A DNA stretch of 29,695 nt, from the NCBI GenBank assembly GCA_900542625.1, contig UQOH01000018.1:1-29695 (forward strand). The letters are read 5' to 3'. A model generated the notes under the pieces. It worked only from the letters and a program-made list of their open reading frames with translations, searched no databases and was not told the origin of the DNA. A program made the position numbers and the translations under genes. Below, in pieces: positions 23,010 to 29,695 of the stretch. This DNA comes from an uncultured Fusobacterium sp. GTDB taxonomy: Bacteria; Fusobacteriota; Fusobacteriia; Fusobacteriales; Fusobacteriaceae. Numbering within the stretch: the first letter of the stretch is position 1; each line of letters starts with the position of its first letter.

Positions 23010-24137
23010 TCAATCTGTAATGGCTCCATTTTTATTTATTATTCCGTAAAATTTATTATCTTTAAAGATATAAATTTTATCAAGATTCGACGGATTATAT
23101 CTTATTTCAATTTCTTCGCAGTTAAATTGTTTTAAAATATCATCTTTATAAATTATATTTTTAAATCTTAAAGATGAAAAATTAATCTTTCTTTTTACTG
23201 ACTGCAGGAATATATCAAGTTCTCTGAACATATCTCTGTTTTCCAGAAAAGAAATATCTATATGCTCTTTGTATTTTCCTGAATCAAGATAGATATATGA
23301 TTCTAAGAAAGTTTCTATCATCTGCTGGCTTATTTTTTTATTGTTTGAAAGATAGATTTTATAAATATCCTCTTTCAAATAATCAATAAACTGCTCTATC
23401 TTTTTTTCTTCACTCTTATATTCCAGAATTTTTATTCCTGTATTATCGTAAATATTTTTTATAAGCTCTCTGTTCCCCAGATTTTCTAAATTAATAAGTA
23501 TCTCTTTAGGTTTTGTAAATTCCATATTTATAGCTGACACTTTTAAAACAGTATCACGAAGAAAGCCCAGAACGTTATAAATATTATAATTTTCATAAAA
23601 CACAATATAGTTTATAATCTGCAGAGTAGCGATATCAAAAATAATAAAAAGTTTTGGTACTTTAATTTTTTTTTCTTTGTCCTCTACAAGAATATACAAA
23701 GAAACTTCCATTGCAGCATACACTTCGTGCTCTTTCTTTATTTTTTTCATATGAAGTCTGCTTGTTTTTTTGAAAAAACCGTCAAGATTGCTGATTATCC
23801 TGTAGAAAGTAGGATAACTTATATTATATTCTTTCTCCTCAAGATAATATTTACATTTATCATAAAGTCCTGCAATATTTGTTTCATCACTTTCTTTATA
23901 CACTTTTTTTATGATATTTATTCCTGTTTCATCAATAGCTCTGAAAGAGTTTTTATCCTGTCTTTCTTTTTTATCAAGCCCGATTACCCCATTTTCTTTA
24001 TATGCTTTTATCCATCTTTTCAAAGTTGCATAAGAAATATTAGTTTCCTGTTCAATTTCTTTCAGTTTTTTTTCTTTCCTCAAAAATGGCTCAATTATTT
24101 TGAATCTTTTTAATTGCGTTTCTTTTTCTGTATCCAT
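23010..24137 (-). CDS. MuA/TniA-like transposase homologue with apparently lost DDE catalytic residues
   Basis: A 375-residue protein. The N-terminus (12-58) is a helix-turn-helix as in MuA/TniA/TnsB (LKEIEQETNISYATLKRWIK, GVIGLDKK), and a second DNA-binding helical region follows (66-120, NISYPTFYRIISNL). The middle (~138-255) has the RNase H-like outline, with FIIFDIATLQIINYIVF (164-180) matching the second strand pair. The first catalytic acid position reads AMEVS (E144), the second reads LINLENLGN (214-222) with no TDNG, and only E248 (KKIEQF) remains. The end (~340-370) resembles the Mu C-terminal beta-barrel (IRYNPSNLDKIYIF). Catalysis is therefore doubtful; a domesticated DNA-binding protein is likely. 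The frame is intact, so it is not simply a decayed gene. No terminal repeats of an insertion sequence were found around it. Confidence 0.65.
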   Translation of the reverse strand: MDTEKETQLKRFKIIEPFLRKEKKLKEIEQETNISYATLKRWIKAYKENGVIGLDKKERQDKNSFRAIDETGINIIKKVYKESDETNIAGLYDKCKYYLEEKEYNISYPTFYRIISNLDGFFKKTSRLHMKKIKKEHEVYAAMEVSLYILVEDKEKKIKVPKLFIIFDIATLQIINYIVFYENYNIYNVLGFLRDTVLKVSAINMEFTKPKEILINLENLGNRELIKNIYDNTGIKILEYKSEEKKIEQFIDYLKEDIYKIYLSNNKKISQQMIETFLESYIYLDSGKYKEHIDISFLENRDMFRELDIFLQSVKRKINFSSLRFKNIIYKDDILKQFNCEEIEIRYNPSNLDKIYIFKDNKFYGIINKNGAITD

Positions 24138-24265
24138 AATTTTCTCTCCCTAAAGATGTAGTTTCCAGGCTATTTTCATTGTACTATAGATTTCATTAAA
24201 AATCAATCTATATGATAAGCGAACTTTTCTTTTTAAAAAAAGGCTCATTTTATTAGATAAAAAAC

Positions 24266-24294
24266 TTGACTTTTTTCTGAAAACCGAGTATTAT
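24266..24294 (+). promoter_or_regulatory. Sigma-70-type promoter for the PTS gene
   Basis: TTGACT (24266-24271), 17 bases, TATTAT (24289-24294), leaving a leader of about 50 bases. No antiterminator hairpin pair is visible in that leader. Confidence 0.7.
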
Positions 24295-24350
24295 TTTTTT
24301 TGCAGATAAAAAATTAAAAAACAGGAAAAATATTTTAAGGAGGAAAGTTG

Positions 24351-25835
24351 ATGAAAGCTTTTGCAGAGATTCAAAAAATAGGAAAAGCTCTTATGACTCC
24401 GGTTGCAATTTTACCGGCAGCAGGATTATTTTTAGCATTTGGTAATAAATTAGGACTTCCATTAATGGAGCAGGCAGGACAAATTATTTTCAGTAATCTG
24501 CCTTTATTATTTGCTATCGGAGCAGCAATAGGACTTGTAGGCGGAGACGGAGTAGCAGCTCTTGCAGCTGTTGTAGCTATATTAATAATGAATACAACAA
24601 TGGGAATTGTTTCTGATGCATCGGCAGGTGTAGCATCAGGAGATGCAGCATATGGAATGGTTATGGGAATACCTACTTTACAGACAGGTGTTTTTGGTGG
24701 ATTAATAGCTGGTATAATAGCAGCAGTGTGTTATAAAAAGTTTTATAACACAGAACTTCCTGCATTTTTAGGATTCTTTGCAGGAAAAAGACTTGTTCCT
24801 ATTATGACAGCAATAATTGCTTTCCTTGTAGGTCTTGCAATGCCTGTTATCTGGGTTCCTTTCCAAATAGGACTTGCAAAATTATCTTACCTTGCAAATG
24901 AAACAAACACTAATGTTTCAACATTTGTTTTCGGAGTTATTGAAAGATCATTAATTCCATTTGGATTACATCATATATTCTATGCTCCTTTCTGGTATCA
25001 GTTTGGTGAGTATACAAATGCAGCAGGACAGGTTGTAAACGGAGATCAGGCAATATGGTTTGCTATGCTTAAAGACGGAGTTACTAATTTTACAAGTGCT
25101 ACTTATTCAGGAGCAGGAAAATTCCTTACTGGAAAATATCCATTTATGATGTTTGGACTTCCGGCAGCAGCTCTTGCTATGTATCACGAGGCTAAAACTG
25201 CCAACAAAAAACTTGTTGGAGGAATTTTATTCTCAGCAGCTCTTACATCATTCCTTACAGGAATAACTGAGCCTTTAGAATTTTCATTTTTATTTGTTGC
25301 TCCTGTTCTTTACGGAATACACTGTATTTTTGCAGGGCTTTCATTTATGCTGATGAATATGTTCAGTGTAAGAATAGGAATGACTTTCTCTGGAGGACTT
25401 ATTGACTATATCGCATTTGGTGTTCTTCCGGGAACAAGCGGATTCCAAAATCACTGGTATATGGTTATTGTAATCGGACTGGTTTTCTCTGTAATATATT
25501 ATTTTGGATTCAGACTTGCTATAAGAAAATTCAATCTTATGACTCCGGGAAGAGAGGAAACAAAAGAGCAGAAAGAAGATGTTAAAGCTGACGGAAACGA
25601 ACTTGCTGTTTTAGTTTTAAATGCTCTTGGAGGAAAAGAAAACTTAGTTTCTCTTGATGCCTGCATTACAAGATTAAGAGTTGAAGTTAAAGATACAGGA
25701 AAAGTTGAAGATGCTGAACTTAAGAAACTTGGAGCATCTGGAGTTCTTAAAGTTGGAACTAACGGAGTTCAGGCAATATTTGGTTCTAAAGCTCAATTTA
25801 TCTGTAATGATTTAAAATCAATGACAGGAATTTAG
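24351..25835 (+). CDS. ptsG: PTS permease, EIICB, glucose type
   Basis: A 494-residue EIIC-EIIB fusion that imports and phosphorylates a hexose, probably glucose, using phosphate from EIIA and HPr. EIIC (~1-395) begins FAEIQKIGKALMTPVAILPAAGL and has ERSLIPFGLHHIFYAPFW and the conserved GITEPLEFSFLFVAP. A charged linker (~397-415) leads to EIIB (~416-494), whose phosphorylated cysteine is C438 in LDACITRLRV. No EIIA domain is attached, so a separate EIIA(Glc) is needed. AAGGAGG lies 7 bases before the ATG at 24351; a TTG three bases earlier is less likely. N-acetylglucosamine or maltose permeases are alternatives. It ends at a strong bidirectional terminator. Confidence 0.85.
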   Translation: MKAFAEIQKIGKALMTPVAILPAAGLFLAFGNKLGLPLMEQAGQIIFSNLPLLFAIGAAIGLVGGDGVAALAAVVAILIMNTTMGIVSDASAGVASGDAAYGMVMGIPTLQTGVFGGLIAGIIAAVCYKKFYNTELPAFLGFFAGKRLVPIMTAIIAFLVGLAMPVIWVPFQIGLAKLSYLANETNTNVSTFVFGVIERSLIPFGLHHIFYAPFWYQFGEYTNAAGQVVNGDQAIWFAMLKDGVTNFTSATYSGAGKFLTGKYPFMMFGLPAAALAMYHEAKTANKKLVGGILFSAALTSFLTGITEPLEFSFLFVAPVLYGIHCIFAGLSFMLMNMFSVRIGMTFSGGLIDYIAFGVLPGTSGFQNHWYMVIVIGLVFSVIYYFGFRLAIRKFNLMTPGREETKEQKEDVKADGNELAVLVLNALGGKENLVSLDACITRLRVEVKDTGKVEDAELKKLGASGVLKVGTNGVQAIFGSKAQFICNDLKSMTGI

Positions 25836-25880
25836 ACAACAACAAAACACAATATAGATTATATTTTACAAAGCCTCAAT

Positions 25881-25913
25881 AAAAGGGAGTATTGCAATGC
25901 AATACTCCCTTTT
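25881..25913. terminator. Perfectly palindromic bidirectional terminator between ptsG and ald
   Basis: Two exact 16-bp arms, AAAAGGGAGTATTGCA and its complement, surround a single base. A and T runs on both sides allow termination in both directions, as needed for the convergent ptsG and ald genes. The ald stop codon is four bases away. Confidence 0.85.
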
Positions 25914-25916
25914 AAA

Positions 25917-27023
25917 TTAGAATCCGACTCCTACATAATCAAGTCCCAGACTGTCTGCAACTTTTCTGCATGTAACTCTCTGATTCATAATATTTATTCC
26001 TCTTATAAGCTCAGGATATAATCCACAGGCATTTCTAAGTCCCATGTTTGCAATTGCCCTTGCATATTTCAAAGTAGCGTTTTCAAGTGCTATTGTAGCT
26101 GTTATAGGATATGCTCCCGGCATATTTCCAACACAATAGTGAAGAACACCGTTTACAATATATGTAGGCTTTTCATGTGATGTAACTTTTGAGGTTTCAA
26201 AGCATCCTCCCTGATCAATAGCCACATCAACAATAACACTTCCTTTTTGCATATTTTTTATGTATTTTTTAGTTACAAGACAAGGTGTTTTTCCTCCGGG
26301 AATAAGAACAGTTCCTATAAGAAGATCTGCTTTTTCAACAGCTTTTTCTATATTTCTTGGTGTTGAATAAAGAGTTGTCACCTGACTTCTGTAATTGTCA
26401 TCAAGATATCTTAATTTATTAACGTCGATATCAATGGCAATAACCTCTGCTCCAAGACCTACAGCTGCTTTTATAGCACTCTGTCCTGCAACTCCTGCTC
26501 CAAGAACAACAACTTTTCCCCTTTCAACTCCGGGAACTCCTCCAAGAACAATTCCTTTTCCTCCTGTGTTTTTCTGAAGATAAAAACTTCCAACCTGAAC
26601 AGCCATTCTTCCTGCCACTTCAGACATTGGAGTAAGAAGAGGGATAGACCCGTCATCAAGAACTATTGTTTCATAAGCGATACATGTAGCTCCTGATTCA
26701 AGAAGTTCTTCTGTAGTTTCTTTATCTGCTGCCAAGTGCAGATATGAATACAATATGTGATGAGGTTTAATATATTTTCTCTCTTCCTTTTGAAACTTCT
26801 CTACCTTTATAATTAATTCTCCATGCTGAAAAACCTCTTCAGCAGTATCAACCATTATTGCTCCGCTGGAAATATAGTCCTCATCAAGAACACCTGCACC
26901 AAGCCCTGCTCCTTTTTGAACATATACTTCATTTCCGTCAAGAACAAGCTGTCCTACTCCTGCTGCTGTCATTCCAACTCTGTTCTCATTATTCCTTATC
27001 TCTTTTGGAATACCTATTTTCAT
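25917..27023 (-). CDS. ald: Alanine dehydrogenase
   Basis: A 368-residue cytoplasmic enzyme that interconverts L-alanine and pyruvate plus ammonia with NAD. The start MKIGIPKEIRNNENRVGMT is diagnostic. The active-site lysine lies in IKVEKFQKEE (~72-81) and the histidine in YSYLHLAAD (~92-100). The NAD fold has VVVLGAGVAGQSA (~171-183), and the catalytic aspartate lies in DVAIDQGGCFETS (~266-278). GGGAGGAGTTT precedes the ATG. It lies 101 bases downstream of gpmA on the same strand, and a TATAAT on the minus strand at 27068-27063 may be its own -10. Confidence 0.95.
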   Translation of the reverse strand: MKIGIPKEIRNNENRVGMTAAGVGQLVLDGNEVYVQKGAGLGAGVLDEDYISSGAIMVDTAEEVFQHGELIIKVEKFQKEERKYIKPHHILYSYLHLAADKETTEELLESGATCIAYETIVLDDGSIPLLTPMSEVAGRMAVQVGSFYLQKNTGGKGIVLGGVPGVERGKVVVLGAGVAGQSAIKAAVGLGAEVIAIDIDVNKLRYLDDNYRSQVTTLYSTPRNIEKAVEKADLLIGTVLIPGGKTPCLVTKKYIKNMQKGSVIVDVAIDQGGCFETSKVTSHEKPTYIVNGVLHYCVGNMPGAYPITATIALENATLKYARAIANMGLRNACGLYPELIRGINIMNQRVTCRKVADSLGLDYVGVGF

Positions 27024-27124
27024 AAACTCCTCCCAAAGATTTTATACTTTTTTTACATATTTATTATATATAATTTTTTACAAATAGGCAAATCTTAACT
27101 GAGAGAAGAACACCGTTTTTTGTA

Positions 27125-27817
27125 TTATTTCTCAAGATAATATTTTTTTACAAAATTCAGACTATCATCAAGCTCATATATTAATGGAACTCCTGTAGGA
27201 ATATTAAGCTCTATAATATCTTCATTTGAAATATTTTCAATATATTTAACCAAAGCACGAAGTGTATTTCCATGAGCTGCTATCAAAATATTTTTTCCCT
27301 CTTCTATTTTTGGAGCAATCTCATTCAGATAATATGGTATAAATCTTTCTATTGTATCTTTCAGAGATTCTCCCAAAGGAAGTTCGCTTTCCGGGATATC
27401 TTTGTATTTCTTTTCAAATTTAGGAGCTCTTTCATCATCAGCTTTTAAAAGAGGAGGTTTTGTGTCAAAACTTCTTCTCCATATAAGAACCTGTTCATCA
27501 CCATATTCATCTGCTGTTTCTTTTTTATTCAGCCCTTGAAGTGCTCCATAGTGTCTTTCGTTCAGTTTCCATGATTTTTCAACAGGGATATTTTCTTCTC
27601 CCATCTCTTTTAAAACATATGTAAGAGTGTCTATTGCTCTTTTAAGATATGATGTGTATGCCATATCAAAACTAAAGCCCTTTTCTTTTAAAAGTTTTCC
27701 GGCATTTACAGCCTCCTGAATTCCAAGCTCAGAAAGAGGAACATCTGTCCATCCTGTAAATCTGTTTTCTTTATTCCATAAACTTTGTCCGTGTCTTATT
27801 AATACAAGTTTTCTCAT
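27125..27817 (-). CDS. gpmA: 2,3-bisphosphoglycerate-dependent phosphoglycerate mutase
   Basis: A 230-residue glycolytic enzyme interconverting 3- and 2-phosphoglycerate. The phospho-histidine lies in LIRHGQSLWNKENRFTGWTD (H9 in RHG), the second active-site segment is LNERHYGALQGLNK (~85-98), and the second histidine lies in IAAHGNTLRALVKY (~181-194). The length and the GWTDVPLS segment separate it from cobalamin phosphatases of the same superfamily. CGGAGGATAAATT precedes the ATG. It is divergent from the aminopeptidase gene, with a 136-base shared upstream region. Confidence 0.95.
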   Translation of the reverse strand: MRKLVLIRHGQSLWNKENRFTGWTDVPLSELGIQEAVNAGKLLKEKGFSFDMAYTSYLKRAIDTLTYVLKEMGEENIPVEKSWKLNERHYGALQGLNKKETADEYGDEQVLIWRRSFDTKPPLLKADDERAPKFEKKYKDIPESELPLGESLKDTIERFIPYYLNEIAPKIEEGKNILIAAHGNTLRALVKYIENISNEDIIELNIPTGVPLIYELDDSLNFVKKYYLEK

Positions 27818-27887
27818 AATTTATCCTCCGATTTTTTCATTATATTTTATTATTTATATTTTTAGATGTAAATATGTAAGAAAAAGT

Positions 27888-27916
27888 TTGACTTTCTGAT
27901 TAATTTGTAATACTCT
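27888..27916 (+). promoter_or_regulatory. Probable promoter for the aminopeptidase gene
   Basis: TTGACT (27888-27893), 17 bases, TACTCT (27911-27916). The -35 is good and the -10 weak. Confidence 0.45.
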
Positions 27917-27953
27917 TAAATCATATAATAAACATATGAAGGGGGAAACACAA

Positions 27954-29351
27954 ATGTTTGCAAAAGAAATATATATCAAAAGAAGAGAAATATTGAAAAA
28001 AAATGTTGAAAAAGGAATTATCTTAATTTGTGGAAATGACCTTTCACCTATGAATTATGCTGATAATACATATCCTTTTATACAAGATGCAACTTTTCTT
28101 TATTATTTTGGATTAAACAGAGAAAATCTTTTTGGGGTTATTGATATTGATAACAATATAGATTATATTTTTGGAAAAGAGCTTACAATGGATGAGATTG
28201 TATGGATGGGACCACAGCCTACTTTAAAAGAACAAAGTGAAACAGCAGGAGTTGCAGATGTATGTGATTCTGATACTCTTGAAGAGTTTTTAAGAAAGGC
28301 AAAGGCAGAAAAAAGAGAAATTCATTATATTCCTCAATACAGACACAGCCTTATGATAAAAATGGCTGAATGGTTTGATATGCCTGTAAATGAAGTTAAT
28401 AATCATGTTTCTAAAAAGCTTTCTTTTGCTGTAGCAGACCAGAGAAATATTAAAACAGCTGAAGAGATAGAAGAACTTCAAAAAGCTGTAAATGTTACAA
28501 GAGCAATGCATATGGCTGCTATGGAAAAAATAAAACCGGGAATGATGGAATATGAGGTAGCTGCTATTGTTGAAAATGAGGCAAGAAAACTTAACTGTAC
28601 TCTTTCTTTCCCAACTATATGCACAATCAATGGGCAGACTCTTCACAACCATGATTACAGCCACAGAATAAAAGAGGGAGATATGCTTCTTATTGATGCT
28701 GGAGCAAGACTTGAAAACGGATACTGCGGAGATATGACTACTACGCATCCTGTTTCAGGAAAATTTACAGAACAGCAGAAAGATTTCTATAATCTTTTAA
28801 TGGCTATGTATGACAAAGCAGAAAGCTTAATCAAACCGGGAATTACATATATGGAAGTTCACCTTGCTGCATGTAAAGTTCTTGCAGAGGGAATGATTGA
28901 AAGAGGTATCTTAAAAGGAGATGCTGATGAAATAGTTAAAAACGGAGTTCATGCTCTTTTCTTCCCTTGCGGACTTGGACATATGATGGGGCTTGATGTT
29001 CATGATATGGAAAATATAGGAGAGCCTATTGTGGGATATAACGGAGCTGAAAAAAGCACACAGTTCGGGCTTAGCTCTTTAAGACTTGGAAGAACTCTTG
29101 AAGAGGGATTTGTTTTCACTGTTGAGCCGGGAATATATTTTATCCCTGAGCTTACTGCAAAATGGAAATCTGAAAATAAATTTATGGAATATGTAATTTA
29201 TGATGAACTTGAAAAATATCTTGATTTTGGCGGAATGAGATATGAAGGGGATTATCTTGTTACTAAAGATGGATATATAAGACTTGGAGAGCCTATGCCA
29301 AAGTATGCTGATGAAATAGAGGCAGTGAGAGCCAAAGCGTTTGAAAAATAA
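27954..29351 (+). CDS. pepP: Xaa-Pro aminopeptidase (M24B family)
   Basis: A 465-residue dinuclear metal peptidase that removes N-terminal residues preceding proline. The AMP_N domain (~1-145) starts FAKEIYIKRREIL. The pita-bread domain has metal ligands D248 and D260 in LIDAGARLENGYCGDMTTTH, a histidine in GLGHMMGLDVHD (~340-351), a glutamate in VEPGIYF (~388-394) and the last glutamate in GMRYEGDYLVT (~426-436). All are present. The start is taken as ATG at 27954, because GAAGGGGG ends 9 bases upstream. An earlier in-frame ATG (27936) overlaps that region and has no ribosome site of its own. No signal peptide, so it is cytoplasmic. Confidence 0.9.
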   Translation: MFAKEIYIKRREILKKNVEKGIILICGNDLSPMNYADNTYPFIQDATFLYYFGLNRENLFGVIDIDNNIDYIFGKELTMDEIVWMGPQPTLKEQSETAGVADVCDSDTLEEFLRKAKAEKREIHYIPQYRHSLMIKMAEWFDMPVNEVNNHVSKKLSFAVADQRNIKTAEEIEELQKAVNVTRAMHMAAMEKIKPGMMEYEVAAIVENEARKLNCTLSFPTICTINGQTLHNHDYSHRIKEGDMLLIDAGARLENGYCGDMTTTHPVSGKFTEQQKDFYNLLMAMYDKAESLIKPGITYMEVHLAACKVLAEGMIERGILKGDADEIVKNGVHALFFPCGLGHMMGLDVHDMENIGEPIVGYNGAEKSTQFGLSSLRLGRTLEEGFVFTVEPGIYFIPELTAKWKSENKFMEYVIYDELEKYLDFGGMRYEGDYLVTKDGYIRLGEPMPKYADEIEAVRAKAFEK

Positions 29352-29373
29352 TTTATTTTTTCGCAATATTTTG

Positions 29374-29402
29374 TTGACAAAATGAGAAATTTATTATATT
29401 AT
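29374..29402 (+). promoter_or_regulatory. Strong sigma-70 promoter for the tRNA operon
   Basis: TTGACA (29374-29379), 17 bases, TATTAT (29397-29402). It lies 33 bases before tRNA-Leu, the closest match to consensus in the window. Confidence 0.8.
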
Positions 29403-29434
29403 GTTTAAGCATAGAGCAAAACTTTATGTTTATT

Positions 29435-29522
29435 GCCTGGATGGCGGAACAGGTAGACGCACGGGACTTAAAATCCCGTGGTACTTAGTACCGTGCCGGT
29501 TCGATTCCGGCTCTAGGCACCA
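29435..29522 (+). tRNA. tRNA-Leu (UAA), CCA encoded
   Basis: An 88-base class II tRNA. Acceptor GCCTGGA pairs with TCTAGGC (one G-T). The anticodon arm CGGGA-CTTAAAA-TCCCG gives anticodon TAA. A long variable arm (GTGGTACTTAGTACC) and the T-loop TTCGATT follow. It ends in ACCA. Confidence 0.95.
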
Positions 29523-29525
29523 TTT

Positions 29526-29601
29526 CGCGGGGTAGAGCAGTTGGCAGCTCGTCGGGCTCATAACCCGAAGGTCATAGGTTCAAATCCTATCCCCGCCACC
29601 A
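29526..29601 (+). tRNA. Initiator tRNA-fMet (CAU), CCA encoded
   Basis: Anticodon arm TCGGG-CTCATAA-CCCGA has the three consecutive G-C pairs required of initiators, and the first acceptor position is an unpaired C opposite C. Both mark it as initiator, not elongator, tRNA-Met. Only three bases separate it from tRNA-Leu. Confidence 0.95.
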
Positions 29602-29643
29602 AAAATTTAATAATAGTGAAAGTAGTGGAGAAGTTTAACATAT

Positions 29644-29695
<52 letters not shown>

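Noticed and set aside
22829..24240. Complete insertion sequence around the MuA-like gene
   Set aside because: The inverted repeats at 22847-23003 belong to one intergenic element on one side only; no matching end was found upstream of the gene near 24138-24250.
24295..24350. Antiterminator or riboswitch in the ptsG leader
   Set aside because: The leader is only about 55 bases, A-rich, and shows no alternative stems or U-run.
27936..27953. Earlier ATG as the aminopeptidase start
   Set aside because: It has no ribosome site, while GAAGGGGG is placed correctly for the ATG at 27954.
28290..28748. 152-codon minus-strand frame
   Set aside because: It lies antisense within the aminopeptidase gene, has cysteine/serine/phenylalanine-rich composition of reversed A+T-rich coding DNA, and shows no family motif.

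Overview
The window looks like chromosomal DNA from a low-GC, diderm anaerobe, most likely Fusobacterium. The reasons are strong A+T bias, almost exclusive AGA arginine codons, AGGAGG-type ribosome sites, an outer-membrane barrel protein and lipid A-type sugar genes beside Firmicutes-like metabolic genes, and tRNA genes with encoded CCA. The species is not determined.

Left end (1-5118): an open-ended gene on the minus strand encodes a plasmid-type replication initiator. Its promoter side holds a perfect 18-bp inverted repeat and, further away, five iteron-like repeats with a 22-23 bp period. Together these look like an iteron replicon. The last ~220 bases at the window edge are different DNA: they read in frame as the C-terminal TOBE domain of a sugar ABC-transporter ATPase with other codon use, so the initiator is a chimera (assembly join or transfer). 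Divergently transcribed is a 1001-residue protein joining a RelE-like N-terminus, an intact superfamily 1 helicase, TPR-like helices and ankyrin repeats.

Centre (5230-16459): a DAACS symporter with altered substrate and ion residues is followed by a five-gene minus-strand operon (GT2 glycosyltransferase, LAB_N membrane protein, ArnT-like transferase, UDP-glucuronate 4-epimerase, UDP-glucose dehydrogenase). The set suggests making UDP-galacturonate, loading it on a polyprenyl phosphate and attaching it to lipid A or core. A divergent OmpR-type two-component system sits beside it. The shared 320-bp intergenic region carries three TTAA-type direct-repeat boxes, each exactly 10 nt upstream of a -10 hexamer, so the system probably controls both itself and the operon. 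An SsuABC/TauABC-like transporter with its own promoter follows.

Right part (16685-29695): HAD phosphatase, Nudix hydrolase, an unknown protein, convergent tldE and tldD, a small outer-membrane barrel protein, a MuA/TniA-like protein whose DDE residues appear lost, a glucose-type PTS permease, alanine dehydrogenase, phosphoglycerate mutase, a proline-specific aminopeptidase, and a tRNA operon (Leu, fMet, Gly cut by the window end).

An intergenic palindromic repeat family (three ~150-165 bp copies plus one half copy) is scattered between operons. The conserved blocks are shared, but the inner stem and the outermost arms differ in sequence between copies while keeping complementarity. This is the least explained structure in the window.
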